Source of the DNA: RGIG4079 sp045596365 | GTDB lineage: Bacteria > Bacteroidota > Bacteroidia > Bacteroidales > Muribaculaceae | Assembly: GCA_045596365.1 (NCBI GenBank) | Contig: JAZOCE010000019.1 | Coordinates: forward strand, 1 to 64,000 | Length of the DNA: 64,000 nucleotides | Direction of reading: 5' to 3' | Part shown: piece after piece, positions 41,720 to 49,253 of the stretch | Position numbering within the stretch: the stretch's first letter is position 1 | How the letters are laid out: each line of letters opens with the position of its first letter | Program-made: the position numbers and the translations under genes | Notes under the pieces: generated by a model | What the model was told of the DNA's origin: nothing | What the model saw: the letters and a program-made list of their open reading frames with translations, nothing else | Database searches by the model: none

Positions 41720-43153
41720 TTACTTTTTAACGAATACGAGGAAGTCGCCAGGCTCAAGCAAAGTATCTTCAGGAATTTCTGCCTTGCGTCCGGTGAAGAA
41801 ATCTATCATATCGGGGAAACCGGGCATAGTTTCGCTAAATGAAATGTAATCGGCATGTTCACCAAGATTTACCACTACAAACACTTTTGAGTCTCCTTTT
41901 TCGCGAGAGAAAGCATATAGAGAGTGGCTCTGTGTTGGATAACGTTTCATCTTACCTCCGGCTTCACCTGCATAAAGAGCCTCTTGAGTGTGTTTTAATT
42001 CATTGAGCTTTTGATAGAATGTAAAATATTCGTTGCGAGGTTCCCATTGTGGTGCTTCGTCTTTTTTGAAGAATTCAAATGCGCGATTTAAACCTGTCTC
42101 TTGTCCGGTGTAGATAAGGGGCATGCCTGGAAGGGTGTAAGAAAGCACCGCAAATGCTTTTTGCAGGTTGCCAAGACGCTCAAACTCAGTCCCCTCCCAT
42201 GAATTAAGGTCATGATTTGTAATCATGTTCATCAAGTAGCTGTCTTTGGGATAGTTGGCGGCTTGGTCGGTAAGCAAAGAGTCGATAGCAATGGCATATT
42301 TTTCAGGGAATGTGCGCATTGGTTCGCCATCTTTCTTGAATGTATATTGTCCTGATGTTGCAGCAATTTCGCTAAATAGGTCCTTCATTGGCCAGTTGTA
42401 ACCCATGTTGAATGCATGTTTTTGTAGTTCGGGTTTGCTTGCTTCGGCGAGCATGAATAATTCAGGCTTTACTGCATCAAGTTGTGGACGAGCTTCATCC
42501 CAGAAATCGGTGGGGACTTCGCCGGCAACATCACAACGAAATCCATCAACATTAATATCTGTTAACCAGAATTTTAATGCATCAATCATCGCATTGCGCA
42601 TCTCTTGATTGTCATAGTTGAGTTCATAAACATCGGTCCAGTCAAATGGCCCAAACATCTCCCCTTTTTCGTTCTTGGTGTACCATTCAGGATGTTCTGT
42701 TACCCATGCGTTGTCGCAACCGGTGTGGTTAGGTACCCAGTCAAGAATTACTTTCATGCCCATGGCGTGAGCTGAGTCAACAACCTCTTTGAATTCTTCA
42801 ATTGTTCCAAATTCAGGGTTAAATGCTTTATAATCTTTAACAGCATAATAGCTTCCGAGTTCACCTTTGCGGTTAACTTCTGAGATTGGATGAATGGGCA
42901 TAAACCACAAAATGTCTACTCCGAGTTCTTTTAAACGAGGAAGATGTGTGCCAAACTCTTTAATAGAAGCAGAAGGGGTGTATTGACGTAAGTTTACTTC
43001 ATAGATGACAGCATTACGACTCCATTCGGGTTGATTTACAGTAGTATAAGTTGAATCACGTTTGGGAGTTGCATTATCGGCTTTTTTGTTGCAGCCAATA
43101 GAAAATAATGATGCGACTCCGGCAATGAAAGAGAATAATAAAATTTTCTTCAT
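41720..43153 (-). CDS. GH13 alpha-amylase-family lipoprotein
   Basis: A 477-residue exported lipoprotein (lipobox FSIGC, about Cys21). The TIM-barrel GH13 motifs are in order: VILDWVPNHTG (region I, about residue 137), GFRCDVAGEVP (region II with the Asp nucleophile), LFMLAEASKP (region III, Glu acid/base) and MITNHDLNSWEG (region IV, second Asp). A C-terminal beta domain follows (SHSLYAFSREKGDSKVFVVV). It should cut alpha-1,4 or alpha-1,6 glucans in the periplasm or at the surface. No SusC/SusD pair is adjacent, so it is an orphan glucan hydrolase here. TATATTTG at 43199-43206 (minus) is a probable -7 box. Confidence 0.92.
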   Translation of the reverse strand: MKKILLFSFIAGVASLFSIGCNKKADNATPKRDSTYTTVNQPEWSRNAVIYEVNLRQYTPSASIKEFGTHLPRLKELGVDILWFMPIHPISEVNRKGELGSYYAVKDYKAFNPEFGTIEEFKEVVDSAHAMGMKVILDWVPNHTGCDNAWVTEHPEWYTKNEKGEMFGPFDWTDVYELNYDNQEMRNAMIDALKFWLTDINVDGFRCDVAGEVPTDFWDEARPQLDAVKPELFMLAEASKPELQKHAFNMGYNWPMKDLFSEIAATSGQYTFKKDGEPMRTFPEKYAIAIDSLLTDQAANYPKDSYLMNMITNHDLNSWEGTEFERLGNLQKAFAVLSYTLPGMPLIYTGQETGLNRAFEFFKKDEAPQWEPRNEYFTFYQKLNELKHTQEALYAGEAGGKMKRYPTQSHSLYAFSREKGDSKVFVVVNLGEHADYISFSETMPGFPDMIDFFTGRKAEIPEDTLLEPGDFLVFVKK

Positions 43154-43198
43154 GAGTATTTTAAAGTATAAAAATGAGTATGATATAATTATTTCTTA

Positions 43199-43206
43199 CA
43201 AATATA
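43199..43206 (-). promoter_or_regulatory. Promoter -7 box for the GH13 gene
   Basis: TATATTTG on the minus strand, 45 bases before the start codon; no clear -33 element. Confidence 0.45.
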
Positions 43207-43256
43207 AGGTAATTAGAGTATTACATCCTAATTAAAATTGCAAAAAAGAGTTATGT

Positions 43257-44534
43257 TTATTCTTTATTGTGAATTGAGGCCTTGAATCCTATTTTGTCAA
43301 TGGCTTTGATGATATCTTCATCTGACATAGTGCCGGTGATGGTTGCCTGCTTGGCACCAAGATTAACTGCAACACCTTCAACGCCTTCTATTTCAGCTAT
43401 AGCACGTTTTACTCCTTTGGCGCAATGGATGCAACGCATTCCTTCAATGTCAAAAATTTTTGTCGATGACAGAGGTGCTGTCTTGTTGCATGCTTCAGAG
43501 CAACATGTTGTTTCTTTTTTATTGTGGAAACGCAATGTTAATGCGTTTATTAGCAACAAAATTAATGCGATAGTGCATGTGAGGTTAAACCATTGGAGGG
43601 GGTTTTCCACCGCACAATGTGCTGATGTGTTGAGAATTGAGGGTATAAACCATTCACGAGGGAGTAAATAGTCTATCCCAAGTCCAAACAATATTGCTCC
43701 GCTAATGATGGACGCAAGATATATTAAAAGTGTTTTCTTGCCAAGGACTTTATTTATCACTAATATTGATGCTACATTGGCAGCCGGTCCGGCCATCAAC
43801 AAAACAAGTGCAGTGCCTGGGCTTAAACCTTTGAGCATCAATGCAACTGCGATGGGTATGGAGCCGGTAGCGCATAGATACATAGGTATTGCACACACAA
43901 GCACAAGTAACATGCTCAATAGGGGTTTGTCGGCAAAGGATATGAAAAAACTATCGGGAACAAATACTGTTATCAGTCCGGCAACAATAAGACCGATGAT
44001 GAGCCATTTCCCTATATCTCTCATCATATCAACAAAACCATATTGCAAAGCATTGCCCAATCGTTTTATTATCGAAAGATTGGCATTTTCAGAATCTTGT
44101 GTGTGGTTTCTGTTTCCTTTTGGTTTGAAGGGTTTATTATTTTCATTTTCAAGTATATTGACAGCCTGTCCGCCCAATATAGATGTGAATAATGCGGCAA
44201 TAGGGCGCAAAATTGCAAAAGGGAGTCCCATGAGGGAATAAGTCGCAATTATGGAATCGATACCGGTTTGTGGGGTAGCAATGAGGAATGATACGGTAGC
44301 TCCTTTTGATGCTCCTTCTCGGCGTAATGACATTGCAGTTGGAAGCACGCCACATGAACATAATGGCAATGGGATTCCAAATAAAGCGGCATATAACACC
44401 GCTCGAAAATTACCTCCTGAGAGGTAACGATTATAAACTTGTCCGGGGACAAACACATGCATCAACCCTGCCAATAGAAAACCTAAAAGCAAGAACGGCG
44501 ACATCTCATTTACCAAATTAAACACCTGTTCCAT
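43257..44534 (-). CDS. SO_0444-type metal permease with fused HMA domain
   Basis: A 425-residue inner-membrane permease. About eight to ten helices are visible; the family's CSCGVLPTAMSLRREGASKG motif lies near residues 58-77 and MYLCATGSIPIAVALMLKGL near 215-235. The C-terminus (about 355-425) is a heavy-metal-associated domain with MRCIHCAKGVKRAIAEIEGV (CxxC metal site), joined through a Cys-rich stretch (TTCCSEACN). Members are linked to copper or zinc efflux. It stands alone, divergent from the serine dehydratase gene. TAACTTTG at 44542-44549 (minus) lies seven bases before the start codon, suggesting a very short leader. Confidence 0.9.
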   Translation of the reverse strand: MEQVFNLVNEMSPFLLLGFLLAGLMHVFVPGQVYNRYLSGGNFRAVLYAALFGIPLPLCSCGVLPTAMSLRREGASKGATVSFLIATPQTGIDSIIATYSLMGLPFAILRPIAALFTSILGGQAVNILENENNKPFKPKGNRNHTQDSENANLSIIKRLGNALQYGFVDMMRDIGKWLIIGLIVAGLITVFVPDSFFISFADKPLLSMLLVLVCAIPMYLCATGSIPIAVALMLKGLSPGTALVLLMAGPAANVASILVINKVLGKKTLLIYLASIISGAILFGLGIDYLLPREWFIPSILNTSAHCAVENPLQWFNLTCTIALILLLINALTLRFHNKKETTCCSEACNKTAPLSSTKIFDIEGMRCIHCAKGVKRAIAEIEGVEGVAVNLGAKQATITGTMSDEDIIKAIDKIGFKASIHNKE

Positions 44535-44541
44535 AACACCA

Positions 44542-44549
44542 CAAAGTTA
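44542..44549 (-). promoter_or_regulatory. Promoter -7 box for the metal permease
   Basis: TAACTTTG on the minus strand, seven bases before the ATG at 44534; predicted leader of about four bases. Confidence 0.5.
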
Positions 44550-44640
44550 CAAATTCTTTCGTGAATTTTTGAAATCGTGTTTTAGGGGTTTGGAATAGTT
44601 GTTATTTATGGCTATTTTTGAGGGACTAAAACACAATGAG

Positions 44641-45834
44641 ATGGAATCAATAAAGGAGATATACAAGATAGGGCTTGGACCGTCGAGTAGCCACACGATG
44701 GGGCCTAAGAGGGCGGCAGAGCGTTTTGCTGATAAAAATCCTGATGCGTCACGATATGTGGTTACGCTTTATGGCTCGCTTGCCGCTACCGGCAAAGGAC
44801 ACATGACCGATGTTGCTATTCTTAACGTGCTTGAGCCGTTGGCTCCAACAGAAATCATCTGGCAACCCGATGTGTTTCTCCCATTCCACCCCAATGGAAT
44901 GAGGTTTGTGGCGATAGGCAGTAATGGTGCTGTTGCTGATGAGTGGACTGTGTATTCAATAGGTGGCGGTGATATTGCCGAGGAGGGAGAAACGCGAGTG
45001 AAAAATCATGTCTATTCGATGACTCGCATTGCCGACATTCAATGCTGGTGTGAGACTACGGGAAAGACCTATTGGGAATATGTCGATGAGTGTGAAGGAC
45101 TAGAGGTGTGGGATTATCTTGCTCATGTGTGGGATGTGATGAAACGTGCCGTTGAGCGAGGGATTGAGGCTGAAGGTGTGTTGCCCGGAGGTCTTGGCGT
45201 GCGTCGCAAGGCGGTGAGCTACTATGTTCATGCGTCGGGATATGCCGGCAGTTTGAAGAGCCGAGGTTTAGTGTATGCCTATGCACTTGCCGTTAGTGAA
45301 GAGAATGCTGCCGGAGGAGAAATTGTTACGGCTCCCACTTGTGGCTCTTGTGGTATTGTTCCGGCTGTTTTATATCACCTTCACACATCAAAGGGTTTTT
45401 CAGAGCAACGCATCTTGCGAGCGTTGGCTACAGCCGGAGTGTTTGGTAATGTGGTGAAAACCAATGCATCGGTCTCAGGAGCTGAGGTGGGGTGTCAAGG
45501 CGAGGTGGGTGTTGCTTGTGCAATGGCTGCCGCTGCTGCATGCCAATTGTTTGGCGGTACACCTGCACAAATAGAATATTCGGCTGAGATGGGGCTTGAA
45601 CACCACTTGGGATTGACATGTGATCCTGTGTGTGGGTTGGTGCAAATCCCATGTATTGAGCGCAATGCCTATGCTGCTGCTCGTGCGTTGGACGCCAACT
45701 TGTATTCGCAATTCTCTGATGGTCATCACTCAGTTAGTTTTGATCGCATAGTAGAGGTGATGAAACAGACCGGACACGACTTGCCATCTCTTTATAAGGA
45801 AACAGCTCAAGGCGGTCTTGCCATAATAAAATAA
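44641..45834 (+). CDS. L-serine ammonia-lyase, iron-sulphur type
   Basis: A single-chain L-serine dehydratase that converts serine to pyruvate and ammonia using a [4Fe-4S] cluster. The start at ATG 44641 gives MESIKEIYKIGLGPSSSHTM, matching the usual family N-terminus; an in-frame ATG at 44608 and a TTG at 44599 are possible but would add unusual residues. The alpha domain carries TAPTCGSCGIVPAVLYHLHT and CDPVCGLVQIPCIERNAYAA, holding the cluster cysteines. The final SFDRIVEVMKQTGHDLPSLY and KETAQGGLAI are typical. Length about 397 residues, normal. The gene is strikingly G-rich on its coding strand. Confidence 0.93.
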   Translation: MESIKEIYKIGLGPSSSHTMGPKRAAERFADKNPDASRYVVTLYGSLAATGKGHMTDVAILNVLEPLAPTEIIWQPDVFLPFHPNGMRFVAIGSNGAVADEWTVYSIGGGDIAEEGETRVKNHVYSMTRIADIQCWCETTGKTYWEYVDECEGLEVWDYLAHVWDVMKRAVERGIEAEGVLPGGLGVRRKAVSYYVHASGYAGSLKSRGLVYAYALAVSEENAAGGEIVTAPTCGSCGIVPAVLYHLHTSKGFSEQRILRALATAGVFGNVVKTNASVSGAEVGCQGEVGVACAMAAAAACQLFGGTPAQIEYSAEMGLEHHLGLTCDPVCGLVQIPCIERNAYAAARALDANLYSQFSDGHHSVSFDRIVEVMKQTGHDLPSLYKETAQGGLAIIK

Positions 45835-45839
45835 ATGTA

Positions 45840-45871
45840 TAAAAAAATGCTCCATACGGAGCATTTTTTAT
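45840..45871. terminator. Bidirectional terminator between serine dehydratase and frr
   Basis: AAAAAATGCTCC and GGAGCATTTTTT pair around an ATAC loop; A-runs and T-runs on both sides allow it to end both converging transcripts. Confidence 0.9.
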
Positions 45872-45887
45872 TTCCTGAAATCAGAGT

Positions 45888-46448
45888 TTACACTGTGAGG
45901 ATTTCCTTTTCTTTTGCAGCGAAGAGTTCGTCGATTTTCTTCAAATATTTGTCGTGAAGTTTTTGAACTTTTTCTTCACCATCTTTTTGAACATCTTCAG
46001 GCATACCGTTTTTAACCGCCTTCTTTAATCCTTCAATAGCATCACGACGAGCATTGCGCACTGATACCTTTGCATTTTCAGCTTCGCCCTTACATTGTTT
46101 TACAAGTGATTTACGACGATCTTCTGTCAATGGTGGAATTGTCAAACGAATGATTTCGCCATTGTTTTCAGGAGTGATACCGAGTTCTGAATTGATGATA
46201 GCCTTCTCGATTTCCTTAAACATAGCTTTTTCCCATGGAGTAATCGCAATTGTGCGAGCATCGGGAACCGATACGTTTGCAACATTTGAGATGGGTACTG
46301 CACTACCATAGTATTCTACACGTATTCCGTCAAGAATTTTAGCATTTGCTTTACCGGCACGAATGCGTGCAAGAGTTTCATCAAGATAATCAACTGCCAA
46401 TTCCATCTTCTCCTCAGCAGGATTCAAATAATCTTTTAATTCGCTCAT
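45888..46448 (-). CDS. frr: Ribosome recycling factor
   Basis: A 186-residue cytoplasmic protein that, with EF-G, splits the post-termination ribosome. Domain I helices and the conserved TLARIRAGKANAKILDGIRV, ISNVANVSVPDARTIAITPW and RLTIPPLTEDRRKSLVKQCK segments are intact, as is the C-terminal coiled coil. Length is exactly typical. It follows pyrH by 34 bases, the standard gene pair, and ends at the shared bidirectional terminator. Confidence 0.98.
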   Translation of the reverse strand: MSELKDYLNPAEEKMELAVDYLDETLARIRAGKANAKILDGIRVEYYGSAVPISNVANVSVPDARTIAITPWEKAMFKEIEKAIINSELGITPENNGEIIRLTIPPLTEDRRKSLVKQCKGEAENAKVSVRNARRDAIEGLKKAVKNGMPEDVQKDGEEKVQKLHDKYLKKIDELFAAKEKEILTV

Positions 46449-46482
46449 ATATTCAGTTTTTAGTTATTAAATTCTCTAAATA

Positions 46483-47196
46483 TTAATACACAAGAGTCCC
46501 AATTGGGGCATCTTCAAGCAACACTTTGCGCAAATTTCCAACAACGTCCATATTGAAAACGATAATTGGCAGATTGTTTTCTTTGCACAACGCAGTCGCT
46601 GTCAAGTCCATCACCTTCAAGCCTCGTGTATATACTTCATCATAAGTGATTTTGTCAAATTTTGTTGCTGTGGGATCTTTTTCGGGGTCAGCAGTATAGA
46701 TACCATCAACACGAGTCCCTTTCAACATTACATCAGCCTCAACCTCAATGCCTCGCAATGCCGAGCCGGTATCAGTTGTAAAGAATGGGTTACCTGTACC
46801 ACCGGCAAGGATTGAAACAGCTCCCGACTTTAAAGCTTCAATAGCTTTCCATTTGCTGTAATGTTCTCCTATGGGGAACATGTTTATAGCGGTAAATACT
46901 TTGGCTGGCTGACCAACTGCTTCCAATGCCGAGCTCAAAGCAAGCGAATTGATAACAGTAGCCAACATTCCCATTTGGTCTCCTTTTACGCGATCAAAAC
47001 CTTTTGACGCGCCTGATAATCCGCGGAAAATATTTCCTCCACCTATCACAATTGCGACCTCAATACCTGCTTGAGCAATTTCCTTAATCTGCTCAGCATA
47101 TTCGCCAAGACGTTTAGTATCTATTCCATACCCTTGCTCTCCCATTAGAGATTCTCCACTAAGTTTGAGCAAAACGCGTTTATATTTTGTTTCCAT
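46483..47196 (-). CDS. pyrH: UMP kinase
   Basis: A 237-residue cytoplasmic amino-acid-kinase-fold enzyme that phosphorylates UMP to UDP. Present are YKRVLLKLSGESLMGEQGYG, IVIGGGNIFRGLSGASKGFD, KGDQMGMLATVINSLALSSA, GGTGNPFFTTDTGSALRGIE and the C-terminal VMDLTATALCKENNLPIIVF. Bacterial UMP kinases are hexameric and usually controlled by GTP and UTP. It is first in an operon with frr, with a clear promoter 27 bases upstream. Confidence 0.98.
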   Translation of the reverse strand: METKYKRVLLKLSGESLMGEQGYGIDTKRLGEYAEQIKEIAQAGIEVAIVIGGGNIFRGLSGASKGFDRVKGDQMGMLATVINSLALSSALEAVGQPAKVFTAINMFPIGEHYSKWKAIEALKSGAVSILAGGTGNPFFTTDTGSALRGIEVEADVMLKGTRVDGIYTADPEKDPTATKFDKITYDEVYTRGLKVMDLTATALCKENNLPIIVFNMDVVGNLRKVLLEDAPIGTLVY

Positions 47197-47222
47197 AAGA
47201 GTAATTAAGTTTTTATAAAAGA

Positions 47223-47254
47223 CAAATATAACTTCTTTAAACGACTACTCCAAA
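47223..47254 (-). promoter_or_regulatory. Promoter of pyrH-frr
   Basis: TTTG (47251-47254) and TATATTTG (47223-47230) on the minus strand, separated by 20 bases, match the Bacteroidota -33/-7 pair. Confidence 0.75.
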
Positions 47255-47368
47255 ATTTAAAGAATGAAATAATCCTCAAAGTAAAAATTTATGTGAGATT
47301 TGTCAAAAATAATAGGTTATTATCAAGATATTTTCTATCTTAGCTCCACTAATAAAAAACAAAAATAT

Positions 47369-48451
47369 ATGGCAACAAATCATAGATATTGCGTTATCAT
47401 GTGTGGCGGTATTGGTAGCCGTTTTTGGCCTTATAGCCGCACTGACCGCCCAAAACAATTTATAGACTTCTTTGGCACAGGACGTTCATTGTTACAAATG
47501 AGTTATGATCGCATTTTGCCTATTGTTCCCAAAGAAAACATTGTTATTGTTACCAATGAACAATATGCCCCTCTTGTGAAGGAACAACTTCCCGACTTGA
47601 AAGATGACCAAATATTGCTTGAGCCGGCACGTCGCAACACCGCACCATGTATTGCATGGGCAGCCTATCACATTGCTGCACGTGATCCCGAAGCAAGCAT
47701 GATTGTTACACCGAGCGACCATCTCATCACTCGCCAACAAGCTTTCGAGGATTGTGTTACCAAAGGATTTGAATTTGTTGAGCAAAACGAAGCATTGCTC
47801 ACTCTCGGCATTGAACCCACTCGCCCCGAAACAGGATATGGTTACATCCAAATAGGGGATGCTGTCGATGAGCATATCTCTAAGGTCAAAACTTTTACCG
47901 AAAAACCAAACCTCGAACTTGCAAAAGTGTTCCTTGCAAGTGGTGAATTTTTCTGGAACTCAGGGATCTTCCTTTGGAAAGCATCAAGTGTAATAAATGC
48001 GCTACATGCTTATGCTCCAGACATTACTAATGTGTTTGACAATGGATTAGATTGTTTTGGAACAGCGAAAGAGACCGATTTTATCGCTCGCGAATTCCCC
48101 GGATGTGTGAGCATCTCTATCGACTTTGCCATCATGGAGAAGGCGACCAATGTGTATGTTGAGAAAGTCAATCTTGGTTGGAACGACCTTGGCACATGGA
48201 GCGCATTATATGACAACTCTCCCAAAAATAAAGATGCCAATGTAACGCAAAATTGTAGCGTACTCGCTTATAATTCGACAGGCAACATATTTGCTGTTCA
48301 AGGGGACAAACTTGTTGTTGTATCAGGATTATCTGACTATATTATAGCCGATGCCGGAGATGTATTGCTCATTTGTCCCAAAAGCGAAGAACAACGCATC
48401 AAGCAGATGGTGAATGATGCAAAAATGGGTTACGGCGACAAATATTTATAA
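47369..48451 (+). CDS. Mannose-1-phosphate guanylyltransferase
   Basis: A 360-residue enzyme making GDP-mannose from GTP and mannose 1-phosphate. The start at ATG 47369 is preferred because it directly precedes the family N-terminus (HRYCVIMCGGIGSRFWPYSR, nucleotide-binding G-rich loop), while a longer frame from 47300 would read through a probable promoter (TATCTTAG near 47336). Other marks are DRPKQFIDFFGTGRSLLQMS, ILLEPARRNTAPCIAWAAYH, VTPSDHLI, FTEKPNLELAKVFLASGEFF and WNDLGTWSALYDN. GDP-mannose feeds glycan building, matching the surface-glycan genes downstream. The short form lacks the isomerase domain found in ManC proteins. Confidence 0.93.
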   Translation: MATNHRYCVIMCGGIGSRFWPYSRTDRPKQFIDFFGTGRSLLQMSYDRILPIVPKENIVIVTNEQYAPLVKEQLPDLKDDQILLEPARRNTAPCIAWAAYHIAARDPEASMIVTPSDHLITRQQAFEDCVTKGFEFVEQNEALLTLGIEPTRPETGYGYIQIGDAVDEHISKVKTFTEKPNLELAKVFLASGEFFWNSGIFLWKASSVINALHAYAPDITNVFDNGLDCFGTAKETDFIAREFPGCVSISIDFAIMEKATNVYVEKVNLGWNDLGTWSALYDNSPKNKDANVTQNCSVLAYNSTGNIFAVQGDKLVVVSGLSDYIIADAGDVLLICPKSEEQRIKQMVNDAKMGYGDKYL

Positions 48452-49203
48452 TGCCAATGAAAAGAGTTAAACTAATAATAGCCGTACTATTGTGTGCGGC
48501 TTCTATTATATATGCTACAGACTATTCCAAGATAGAGAGTCGAGCCACGCGCTTTTTCAATCAACAAGAGTGGGCGAGTGCATTAGCAATGTATGACCTG
48601 ATGATTGATCGTAAACCATCAGTATGTGAAAACTATGGTTACGCTATTGTTTCAGCCGGAATGAGAAATGACACTCTTGCTCAAATCTCGCTGATGAATC
48701 GTTCCTTAAATAACCATATCCCATTTGACACTCTCTTTCAATCGGTTAAGAAGGTGAGTTTTTCAATTGGGGAATCATCTCTCTATGAAGACTTTCTGAT
48801 AAGAGTAAAAACTCAATACCAATGGTTGGCTCGCGGAATAGATAGCTATCTGCTTGAATACTATGTATTTCGCAACAATGCTCAACAAACAATTATTTAC
48901 AGCCGAATAATGTTGGAAGGTATGCCCGACAATATAAAGTTTCTCACATGTCTTGCCAATGGGTTGATGCAAAATGGTCAAGACTCTGAAGCCATTGATA
49001 CCTATCAGAGAATTATTAACATCAACTCCAATGACTACAATGCGTTGTTGCAACTTGCCAATTATTTCCATTTGACAGCAACAACTGATGAGTCTCGAAT
49101 GACCGCCCTAAATTACTTTGAACAAGCACAAAAGATAAAATCAACACCCTATATTGAAAAAGTTATCTCGCAATTGCGTAATGATATAAATGAGTCCAAG
49201 TAG
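48451..49203 (+). CDS. Exported TPR protein
   Basis: A 250-residue protein with a signal peptide (about 1-22, ending SIIYAT). TPR-like helices include RFFNQQEWASALAMYDLMID, NGLMQNGQDSEAIDTYQRII and DYNALLQLANYFHLTATTDE. No enzymatic motif. It overlaps the guanylyltransferase stop by one base, so is translated with it, and lies 50 bases before the YfhO-family gene. Probably a periplasmic scaffold protein; partner unknown. Confidence 0.75.
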   Translation: MPMKRVKLIIAVLLCAASIIYATDYSKIESRATRFFNQQEWASALAMYDLMIDRKPSVCENYGYAIVSAGMRNDTLAQISLMNRSLNNHIPFDTLFQSVKKVSFSIGESSLYEDFLIRVKTQYQWLARGIDSYLLEYYVFRNNAQQTIIYSRIMLEGMPDNIKFLTCLANGLMQNGQDSEAIDTYQRIININSNDYNALLQLANYFHLTATTDESRMTALNYFEQAQKIKSTPYIEKVISQLRNDINESK

Positions 49204-49253
49204 CCCTGTTTTTCAATAATATTTTGTAGCTTTACAACAAATTAGATAAACCG

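Noticed and set aside
44599..44640. Longer N-terminus of serine dehydratase starting at TTG 44599 or ATG 44608
   Set aside because: The family N-terminus begins at ATG 44641; the extra residues do not fit the family.
47300..47368. Longer N-terminus of the mannose-1-phosphate guanylyltransferase
   Set aside because: It would cover a probable promoter box, and the family start is at ATG 47369.
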